This document shows positions 55,641-64,000 of a DNA stretch of 64,000 nt, piece by piece; the first letter of the stretch is position 1; every line of letters begins with the position of its first letter. Position numbers and translations under genes: made by a program. Origin of the DNA: Cepaea nemoralis (lineage: Eukaryota; Mollusca; Gastropoda; Stylommatophora; Helicidae); the NCBI GenBank assembly GCA_014155875.1, contig JACEFZ010005090.1:496001-560000 (forward strand). The letters are read 5' to 3'. The notes under the pieces were generated by a model. That model had not been told where the DNA came from. It did no database searches and saw nothing but the letters and a program-made list of their open reading frames with translations.

Positions 55641-57480
55641 AGAAAGAGTGTCACAAGTGATGGCCATTCTTTGGTTAATTGCTTTTTATGTTTCACAACT
55701 AATTATTTTAATATATTAAATTATTAGTAAGAGTACTTTCCTGTATTAGCATGCCTGGTTCGTTGGCATGAACGAGACTCATCACTTCTCTCAGGTGTAT
55801 AACGCAGGTGTATAATATAATTTAGTATTAGGATCCAGAACACCAAAGACTGAGATTTGTGGAAAGCCATGAACGCCTACGCCAGCCGGCACTTGATGAT
55901 GATTATTATTAGTATTTGCATATACAGAAAATATTTTAAATGGGGTTTCTACTTATGATTTTGGTAACAGGAAAGTAAAGGTAATATTCCTCTTTCGATA
56001 GAGTGTCGAGAGGAATGAGAGGATCAACTTCATTGCACCAGGTTTGCTCAGTTTCTTTCCACACAGCGGCCTGGCGAAAGCATCGTACAAAGCACAAGAG
56101 TCTCAGAGTCTCTGACAAAGATGCACTTGACTTATAAGACTTTTTCTTATGATGTGCTGTGACCTAATTGCTAGTTAAAAATAGCTGCATATTTATTATA
56201 TTAATTAAATGTCATGTGAAATGTTCGTCATTAGTGAAAGAACAATTCATGAAAATGTATCATATTGTCTTAATGTACTAACTGCATTGCGACAGCTTTC
56301 TTTTGTTGATTAAATATTATAAACATTAATGTAAGTAACTAAGTTTGTGACTGTTGCACAAATTAAGCAGCAGTTAATTAATTATTAAGATATTAAATAA
56401 TAAAAAAATTAAAATATTAAATAATTAACTGTTCACTAAAAATTGATTTCTATTTCTACTTCTGCTCTACAATTACAGCACACTGTTCTGTATCTAACTG
56501 AAGTAATTGTCAGCAACTAATAATTAAATACTAACTTATTTAAAACATATAACTTATTTTACAGTACTGTATTTAAATTTAAATAATTAAGTGCTGCAGC
56601 GGCGCTTAGAAAAAAGTACTCCTTACTTAACATCTTAAACATCTTACAAGTTTTACAGACGGGTCTGAAAACTGGCTTTCAAAATTATTTTCAGTCATGT
56701 AAAATGCTGAAATATCATCATGCACGTACACAGATAGATACATACATTACAGTATTAGTAGTATTACTGCTACACATGACACTTGTATTCTGTTTAATGT
56801 TAGTACTTAAATTACCAGTTCTAATTGTAAATAAATACAGGTCCGCTCTATAGTTTATTGTATCGGCGCCGCAATCGGAGTATCAGTATCATACTATTAT
56901 GACGGCCGGCCGTGGCCATGTCTGACACTAAATATTTGTCCTGAACGTCTGTAAACACCTGGAATGCTGAAACTCTCATATTTATGTAAAACTGAACGGG
57001 GAATTCAAATATGGAAGAAAAATGAAGGGAATGTTCAATTAACATGAGTTATAAACCAAATTACCTTACTAATCGTGAAAAGAACCAAATATAATCCAAA
57101 TAAATCGTTTTTTTTTATATAATAACTTGGCGTTTTGCTAGCAGAACCACTTCTAAATATATTAGAATAAGTTCCCCTTTCATCGTACCATACCGATGTC
57201 CTTTTTTTTTCGTTCTTTTAGCAGTCCATGTCAAACCGGAAGTGATCGTTCGAGGACGCAGGAAAAAGTTCGCAAAATTACACAAAAAAGAGTGAAGAGC
57301 TAAAAAAAAGGGCGATAATTCTGAAATTGCTAAATATAGCTGTAAATAAACGACTTTATCGACCGACACTGTGATTTAGGAGATAATGAGACGCGCAATT
57401 TTATCATTCCCCGTCATACTGAGTCCAGGGTTCGGAATCAGCTGCAATATTTGGAAACAGATTGCTTTGCGTTGATTTCG
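55641..57480. other. Unannotated receptor intron
   Basis: AT-rich, no exon recognised. Part of 56140-56200 resembles the 165-bp satellite (GTGCTGTGACCTAATTG). Confidence 0.4.
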
Positions 57481-57487
57481 ATAGATG

Positions 57488-57605
57488 AGGCGACGGTCGT
57501 TAAGAAAACACTGGCACATTATTGAAGTAACTTTGCCTAATAAATCACAAACGGCCAATAAATGCCAGGTTTGTCTACAACGTCCTGTAAATGGCAGACC
57601 ACTAT
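57488..57605 (+). mobile_element. SINE-A fragment
   Basis: Degraded body and 3' block (GTCTACAACGTCCTGTAAAT). Confidence 0.55.
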
Positions 57606-57654
57606 GCATACGACTGTATTTATTGTCAAGTCTAGCTTTATGATCTCTACAACA

Positions 57655-57890
57655 GGATTCTCTAGCGGGCTCGCTGCTGTAGCGATTAGGACGTTACGCT
57701 GAAAATGGCGAGCGGTATTGGGCTCTATGGCAGCTCCCGACGTTCGATATGAGAGGGAAAGACTAGACACATATTCCCCCGATTCCCCCCCCCCCCCACC
57801 CCCCCCCCCCCACTCCTATCGCCCAGGCCTACAAAATATAATGGTCTAACACTTCACATTCCCTCGGCAGATTCCTGATACAGGATTTGT
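57655..57890 (+). mobile_element. SINE-C copy
   Basis: GGCGAGCGGTATTGGGCTC and the block GACACATATTCC..CTACAAAATATAATGG shared with 7805 and 41820, interrupted by C homopolymers (57787-57812). Confidence 0.6.
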
Positions 57891-57937
57891 CTTATAGAGC
57901 ACGAATCCCAGTGCAGCACAGGCTTTTGTAAACGTAC

Positions 57938-58290
57938 ATTCATTCACTCATTCATTCACTCATTCATTCCCTCATTCATTCACTCATTTACTCACTCATT
58001 CATTCACTCATTCATTCACCCATTCATTCACTCATTTACTCACTCATTCATTCACTCATTTACTCACTCATTCATTCACTCATTCATTCCCTCATTCATT
58101 CACTCATTTACTCACTCATTCATTCACTCATTTACTCACTCATTCATTCACTCATTCATCCACTCATTCATTAACTCATTTACTCACACATTCATTCACT
58201 CATTTACTCACACATTCATTCACTCATTCATTCACCCATTCATTCACTCATTCATTCACTCATTTACTCACTCATTCATTCACTCATTCA
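57938..58290. repeat. ATTC/ACTC tetranucleotide array
   Basis: (CATTCATTCACT)n with TTTACTCA variants, 350 bp. Confidence 0.95.
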
Positions 58291-58294
58291 TAAG

Positions 58295-58724
58295 GTCAGT
58301 AAGTCCGACGACTGCTGCTGATGTCGTCTAATCGTTCCCTTCCAGTGTTTTCTGATCTCGACAACTCTCTTCAGTTTAGCACACACACATCTGTGCCCCA
58401 AAGTCATTGCAAGCTTGTGTAATGTAGTTTGTTCCTAGTATGTCCTCTTTTGCACTTTCCCCTGATCTTGCCTGCAATATTTTCGGTTAGGCCTCAACGT
58501 CTCGAATTGTGACCTAGCCCAGAAAAAAAAAACGAATAATAATACCATACCTTGCAAAACGCACCTACTTAACACTAAACAAATATGTTTTTACAATAAA
58601 CGCTAGTAGGTTAAGAGCAATGAAAAAAAAGGTTAACATTAATATATAATTCGTATCATTTTCATTGAGATATCAATAATTCTCACCAGGTATACAGTCA
58701 CACGCACACGCACGCACATACACT

Positions 58725-58725
<1 letters not shown>
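58295..58725. other. Unannotated receptor intron
   Basis: Nothing recognised. Confidence 0.4.

Positions 58726-58728
<3 letters not shown>

Positions 58729-58808
<80 letters not shown>
58729..58808. repeat. GA microsatellite
   Basis: Pure (GA)n of about 80 bp. Confidence 0.97.
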
Positions 58809-58812
<4 letters not shown>

Positions 58813-59080
58813 GATTTAACACTACCAAATTGCGCCATTTTTGCCCAAGCCGAGATCTGTTCCCGGCAACTTTTGATACGTAGGAAGGAAATAATACAAT
58901 ACGAGCCACTTGGGTGGCGGTGTCTTGGCGGTTTCTTCCGTCACAGAGAGTTGTGCTCCAGCAACTTCAACACTTCTTGAACCCACATTTAACTGACATA
59001 TTTGTTCATCTCTAAATATTCTAGGATCTGTCTTTTGGAAGCATTTGTCTCACTGCACTTAGCACAAGTACATAGAGAAA

Positions 59081-59215
59081 GTGGGATGGAGAGAGGAGCG
59101 TGAGAGAACGAGAGAAAGAGAGAAAGAGAGGGGGGAGGGGAAAGGAGAGAGACAGGGAAAAGAGGGGAGAGAGGGGGAGAGGTTAAGAGGAAGAAGAGAG
59201 GGAGAGAGAGAGAGG
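59081..59215. repeat. Purine-rich GA/GGGA tract
   Basis: Imperfect purine repeat. The adjoining 59238-59501 frame is an unrecognised open frame and may be LINE-derived. Confidence 0.85.
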
Positions 59216-59571
59216 TTTACCAATTTAGTTAGTAGGTATGGACAAGGGGGAGGTGGTCATGCGCTTGTGGGACCAGGTGGAGAAGGCTGAGGAACAGATT
59301 GAGAACCCATATGCGGAAAGAATGAGATTGCTGGGGATCGGCAGGGGTTCTGGAAGAATCTTAAAACTGAGAAGGAAGACCAGGAGAAATTTTAATCAGA
59401 TAGCGGTGGGAACGATTAGTAGTATGACTCTTCGCTGGCTGTTGAACGAGGGGACGGAGCACGTATGGGAATGTCCCGAGTGCAGTGATGTCGGTTCTTA
59501 ACTCAACACAGTTAGTAGGTAAGTAACGGATTATTTTATACGCTTTAAGCACATTGAATTATGTTTTTTTT

Positions 59572-59818
59572 TTTAAATATTGCATATCCCTTGCAGGACG
59601 TTGCAGTCAACACCAGCATTTTTCAGCTGCTGTTGATGTACTAGGCAAAGTTTACGTTCAGTAGTTTGCCGTTGCTTTCTGAACGACCGGCTCCCATACC
59701 AACGTGTTATAACGCAACGCGACATGTTCTGCTGCACAAATCGGTCGCGGCTGCGTTTCGAACGCCTGGTAAGCGGCTGACGAACCGCGTTCGCAAGCCT
59801 TTGGCCACGTAGACCGGA
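59572..59818 (-). mobile_element. SINE-A copy with tRNA-like head
   Basis: Minus strand: head GTGGCCAAAGGCTTGCGAAC, B box GCGTTCGAAACGC, body and 3' block, tail of A (T run on plus). Confidence 0.85.
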
Positions 59819-60059
59819 TTATGGTGCAAGCTCCATAATTGTATAGACGAATGGACACCCCAAATGTGATTTGGGCAATATTACGATGGCGGCCTTCTCT
59901 TCCCAAGACACTTCATGGTTGTAATTTCAGACCGGGTTGTTCTGAGGGTCCATGTCAATTTAAAAAAAAAAAAATCAAATCTGCCCAGATGCGGATGGAA
60001 CTCATGCTCACAGGGTCGGCATGCGGATGTCTAGACACTTGACTACCATGGTTCCCATC

Positions 60060-60625
60060 TTAACTGATTTATCAGTAAGTACAACTTACTCCTACCAAGA
60101 GAACAACTTAAACAGCTTTCATATGCGGTGTCTGCGAAGAATTCTTGGTATTAAGTGGCAAGACAAAATCACAAATACTGAAGTATTGGAAAGATCAGGT
60201 TGTGTGACAGTTTATTCCATGCTTAGTCTTCGTAGACTTAGATGGATAGGACATCTTAGGAGGATGGATGATGGTAGAATACCAAAGGATATCTTTTTTG
60301 GTGAATTACAGATGGGTAAGAGATCTCAGGGTCGGCCTCTACTACGATACAAAGATGTGTGTAAGCGGGACATGATTGATACAGGCATTGATAATGCACA
60401 TTGGGAGCAAGTCGCCGCTGAACGTATTGCATGGAGGGCAAACATCAGAAATGGAATAAAGTCAAAGGAGAAAATTATTGCAGAAAAGTCACACACCAAG
60501 CGTTTGAGACGTAAGATGGTGCATGATGGTGGAAATGACCACGTGTTCACATGCACCCACTGTGAACGAACATTTACAGCGCAAATTGGCCTTATCAGTC
60601 ACACTCGCTACCGCCATAGTTAAAA
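60060..60625 (+). pseudogene. LINE C-terminal fragment with zinc finger
   Basis: Open frame 60021-60623 with RCLRRILGIKWQDKITNTEV, RRLRWIGHLRRMDDGRIPKD, FFGELQMGKRSQGRP and a C-terminal C2H2-type CTHCERTFTAQIGLISHTRYRH. Same superfamily as 22601-24113 but a different subfamily. The frame is intact here, although RT is missing. Confidence 0.85.
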
Positions 60626-60689
60626 GTTATTATGCCTTTTTAAAGCACAAACTATCGTCTGTCAAGACGGCAAGGTGCCAATGAGAAAT

Positions 60690-60890
60690 TATACGATTTA
60701 TAACAACTGGAGACCTTGGTAACAAGTGGTAAGATTGAGGGGAAAAGAATAAGGGGAAGATAGAGAGGTAAATACGTGTATGGCTTGGTCGAAAGTACAC
60801 AGAGCTGATCCACGACTCTGGTGATCGTGTGAGGTGGTAAAACATGACAGCCTACGCTTATCGGCATGTCACAAGATGATGATTAAATTC
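60690..60890 (+). mobile_element. LINE 3' end fragment
   Basis: Matches the 3' end of the 25-28-kb LINE: ACAAGTGGTAAGATTGAGGG, GATCCACGACTCTGGTG and GCCTACGCTTATCGGCATG, then ATGATG. Confidence 0.75.
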
Positions 60891-60894
60891 CACG

Positions 60895-61600
60895 AACATG
60901 ATAAGCAAGGAAATTATAACATGATATATTTAATGATAGATTATTAACTTGCCGTGTCTCTGTGGATATCAACAAAACGAACAGACACAAAATCAAACGT
61001 TTCGTCAAGTCGTTTTCAGCGAATATTACAAATAGAAACAAGGGGATTTCCCTCCTCATCTGTACATTGCTTGTTCTTATGTAGAACTGTGGTTCTGGCA
61101 TTGAACACACCGGAAGCACTACAGCTGGTCACTGTGCTGGGTGTAATATACTATCTATTGGCTCGGCAGCTGTGGAACAGTTTAGAATCGAGGAAGATAC
61201 ACGGAGAAGTGTCATGTGATAATCAGAAATCGAATTACCCCCGTATGATCTCTGCTCGCGCTGTAGCAGACATTTTCGGGCTCAGATTATGCCAATCAAC
61301 CACCCAGGAGCCCATTCTAGAACTGATAACGACCGACAAGCTGTGTTCAAATGTGCTGTGTATGTTGTCACGTAGGTTGTTCATATTTGTATGTGTGTGT
61401 GCCTCCTACAGAGGCCACTCACCTCTTACGGCAACAACGTCATTATACGGTGGATTTTATTTTGCTAGGGAAACAAATGATGTTGTCGAAACTTTCAATC
61501 TTTATTGTGAGGCTCCCTAATAAACATTTTAAAAAATTGTTTGTTATTTATACGCAATAACATCCAATCAAATCAGATCATTTATATTCCAACGAGGCTT
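60895..61600. other. Unannotated receptor intron
   Basis: The 188-codon frame 60954-61520 has no recognisable domain, so it is not called. Confidence 0.4.
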
Positions 61601-61602
61601 AC

Positions 61603-61712
61603 CTGTTGTAAAGAACAATATCCGGTAGCCATATTCTTTCGCACGGAATGCGAATTGCGTAGAGACCACCGTAGTCAATGGCCGTCCAGTTAAGTCTCTC
61701 ATCAAACCAAGC
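61603..61712 (-). CDS. Nicotinic acetylcholine receptor alpha-type subunit, first recognised exon
   Basis: Subunit of a pentameric acetylcholine-gated cation channel of the plasma membrane. This 110-bp exon encodes AWFDERLNWTAIDYGGLYAI and RIPCERIWLPDIVLYN (loop A). Its length and borders match the conserved 110-bp exon of nicotinic genes. Acceptor GATTGTGGCAG, donor AACAG|GTAAGC; phase 0 in, 2 out. With the six following pieces (52263-52443, 46109-46181, 43173-43308, 42266-42411, 35640-36197, 35354-35592) it gives 1443 bp: 480 residues plus stop. The signal peptide and roughly the first 60-70 mature residues, including the loop D tryptophan, must be encoded upstream (higher coordinates); I could not find those exons. 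No pseudogene signs apart from the frame question at 35593-35639. Confidence 0.95.
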
Positions 61713-61774
61713 CTGCCACAATCAGAAACATCAGTTACAGGTTAGGTGATGGTCGCAAGTGGTAACGTAGATAG

Positions 61775-61882
61775 ACAGATAGATGGATGAGTTAATAAAC
61801 AGACAGACAGTCGGACAGACAGACAGGACTGACGGACGGATTGACAGTCAGACTGGCAGACAGACGATTGGACAGATGGACG

Positions 61883-61954
<72 letters not shown>

Positions 61955-61956
61955 GC
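61775..61956. repeat. CAGA microsatellite
   Basis: (CAGA)n with GGAC variants, in the receptor intron about 70 bp from an exon. Confidence 0.95.
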
Positions 61957-61999
61957 ACTAGATTTACATCAGAAAACCGCAAGTGAAATCGTTTGACCG

Positions 62000-62157
62000 T
62001 ATAACTAGGCTACCAGCTAAGAGTATACCACATGAGAATCTCGATATATGAAACCCATAAACGGGCACTAGTCCGCTGTTTGTGCTTCACCTCGACACCG
62101 CAATGAACAAGAGGAATAAGATGAGATGAGATGAGATGAGGTGAGATGAGATAAAAG
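62000..62157 (+). mobile_element. LINE 3' end with ATGAG tail
   Basis: Matches 12690-12905: AACCCATAAACGGGCACTAG, CTTCACCTCGACACCGCAA and (ATGAG)n. Confidence 0.75.
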
Positions 62158-62159
62158 GT

Positions 62160-63080
62160 CAACTCGGTCCCAGGATATGCTATTCTGAAGTCAGATGTGT
62201 TTGCTCACAGGCGCAAATATCGCGGCTTCACAATATGTTCTTGCAATATGAATATAAATATAATTTTGCCTTATTTGAAATCTACAGTGCCCCATCGCAT
62301 TGGGCGTTATGTGTCACGTGACCACCCATCAAAGCATCCAGTATGTAAGTTGTATTACTGCGCCTACAGTTTCTCATTTTAAAACAATAAATTAAAGGAC
62401 CCCTTTTCAAGTTATAAGACGTATTTGATTTATGTGCTAGTCGCACATTTTTAGACCGAACTACACTCGATGGCTGATGCAGTTAATATCACCCCGGCCG
62501 CCTTTACTTTCCAAGACATTTCTTGATAGCCATTTTATAATATAGTCAATAAAGATATACTGAACAAACTCTTCATTGCGTATTCATAATTGTTTTCTTC
62601 CGCCCTGTCACTTGTGTCCACTGTGTATGGAATAGTCAACCGACTCGGAGGCACTTACAGATCAATGGCAAGCAATCAAGAACAAGCAATCTTCATGAAC
62701 TTCACAACATGAAATAGGATTCCTGCCAATTTCTAGAACACCAACGATAGACGATCTCCAGGGAGGCAATTTGTGAAAATCACTGGAAGTTTGCGATTGC
62801 GACCTCTCTTTACCCAGCAGTGTTTGATCTGGAACTGACAGCATCAGAAATCATTAAGTTTAGATCAGGGCTCCTGCGGTAGACACAACGCGGTCTCACA
62901 AAGTCGTGATTCTTGGTTTTGTGTTGGGAGTTAAGTTGTCTGTCCCTGTAATTATGTCCCTTGTTTATAGCTTTCTTGCTCACTTACTTTATTTTGCCGT
63001 CAATGAAAGAGGAACAACACTCTACATAATAAAAGGCAGCCGTGAGAATATGTCATGATACAACAAATTGGCTCTTCCGG
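62160..63080. other. Unannotated interval
   Basis: Searched for the missing 5' receptor exons on the minus strand; none recognised. Confidence 0.4.
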
Positions 63081-63084
63081 TGTG

Positions 63085-63255
63085 CTGAGGCCAAGTTTGC
63101 GGCTTATTGGACTAAAAGGATGAATTCTCGTCCTTGACTTGGGGATGTAAATTGCAAGTACCTCAGAAAACAGAGTGGGTTCGCCTGATAGGACACTGGT
63201 AATAGGGATATCTAATCCACACGCAAATATCAATCCAGAGCGATAGAAGTATCAC
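63085..63255 (+). mobile_element. SINE-D copy
   Basis: TTGTCCTTGACTTGGGGATG-like block (63128 on), GTGGGTTCGCCTGATAGG and TCTAATCCACACGC, as in 43617-43905. Head missing. Confidence 0.7.
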
Positions 63256-63714
63256 GTGTATGGGCTATGCTTGAGTTTAAAGAGAGTGAACGCAGAAAGG
63301 AAATGGTGTGATAAAGAGCCTGGAGTTAGACATGGAAGCAGGTTGTCCACTTTCTTGTTCATTTACACACTGAAACTGTGTGACACCGCGCACATCACGC
63401 ACTGAGTGCTGATGAGTCTATACAAATATGGGTCTTGCACGGCGTGTGCACGTAAACCGGGTGCTTTACTGACGTCACTATTTACTAGATGCTGAAAACA
63501 TTATGAAGGATGTTTCAGAAAATATTGACAAGGTACAATATGATTTCTTTGTAATCGGAGGAATAGAAATGCCTGAACTTCAATCTGCTGACGATCTGAC
63601 AGAAATGGACAGAGAGGAACTAATCTAGTCAGAGCAAGAGTAAAATGAACAACAACATTATGTTCTCAACGCAGCAAAAACAATAATACAACAAATAAAC
63701 ATATTTATCAATGT

Positions 63715-63970
63715 AAACAATTACAGAAAGTGAGCAGTTTTGAATATCTAGGTTCACAGCTGACTGGCGATGGAAATGTGATGGCAGAAAAGAAAAGAAG
63801 AACGAACATTGCTCTTCTTCTTCTTCTTCTTCTTCAGCATTCCGAGCCATTGAGGTTCTTTGCTGCAAATACAATCTGTCTCCATTCGTCTCTCTGGTGG
63901 ACCTTCTCTTGAACATTGCTCTACAAAAGCTAAACCAAACTAAAATCTGTATGGGTTGGAAGAGATAGAA
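63715..63970 (+). mobile_element. LINE fragment carrying a 95-bp insertion
   Basis: VSSFEYLGSQLTGDGNVMAE and KKRRTNIAL are LINE post-RT text. The frame is interrupted at 63816-63910 by a CTT-repeat unit flanked by GAACATTGCTCT on both sides (63804-63815, 63911-63922). Confidence 0.7.
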
Positions 63971-64000
63971 CAAGAAGTCAGAGAAATGAGAGCATGTGCA

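Noticed and set aside
59238..59501. 87-codon frame with CPEC motif as a zinc-ribbon protein
   Set aside because: A single CxxC without a partner pair; perhaps LINE debris.
60954..61520. 188-codon open frame as a gene
   Set aside because: No recognisable domain, atypical composition, and it lies in a receptor intron on the opposite strand.
62160..64000. Missing 5' exons of the receptor
   Set aside because: No signal peptide, 45-bp pre-loop exon or NVWL-type motif found on the minus strand here.

Overview
This is a repeat-dense animal genome window. It carries split genes with GT-AG introns, thousands of bases of microsatellite, and most major eukaryotic transposon classes. There are no bacterial operons, rRNA genes or CRISPR arrays. 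Two host genes can be read. The species cannot be named from sequence. Numerous tRNA-derived SINEs, zinc-finger-tailed LINEs, a Penelope-like element, an alpha-type nicotinic receptor gene and an Uncx gene fit an invertebrate, plausibly a lophotrochozoan (mollusc or annelid); that is inference.

Host gene 1 (plus strand, 5457-24764) is an Unc-4/Uncx homeobox gene. It has three coding exons (5457-7145, 21721-21875, 24504-24764) whose phases join cleanly. The homeodomain is split by an intron between positions 46 and 47 and is followed by the Uncx-type GPGRPAHN block. Intron 1 (14.6 kb) holds LINE and SINE debris, a 9-bp-duplication foldback element and a young 4.4-kb LTR element without coding capacity. 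Intron 2 holds a 22-bp minisatellite split by a LINE.

Host gene 2 (minus strand, 61712 down to 35354) is an alpha-type, cation-type nicotinic acetylcholine receptor subunit. Seven exon pieces total 1443 bp and keep one frame from loop A through Cys-loop, vicinal Cys pair, M1-M4 and stop. The exons for the signal peptide and first beta strands are not in the window or were not recognised. Its introns hold a 2.2-kb 15-bp minisatellite with a 1115-bp higher-order duplication, a 165-bp satellite, and many SINEs and LINEs. The two genes are convergent; their 3' ends are about 10.6 kb apart.

The gap between them (24.8-35.3 kb) is a transposon nest: a LINE split by a Penelope-like element, two hAT-type MITEs with perfect 8-bp target duplications, a long palindromic MITE at TTAA and nested SINEs. 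The Penelope element has 77-nt identical inverted terminal repeats that contain a hammerhead-ribozyme-like core; a third identical copy lies at 54.1 kb. Inside the Penelope ORF sits an exact 19-base Tn5 mosaic end, the signature of a Nextera library adapter, so that spot is probably an assembly artefact.

I found no clearly new host system. The most informative items are the ribozyme-bearing Penelope repeats, the coding-less LTR element with a tRNA-His-like primer site, the possible 47-nt intron in the receptor gene, and the adapter sequence.
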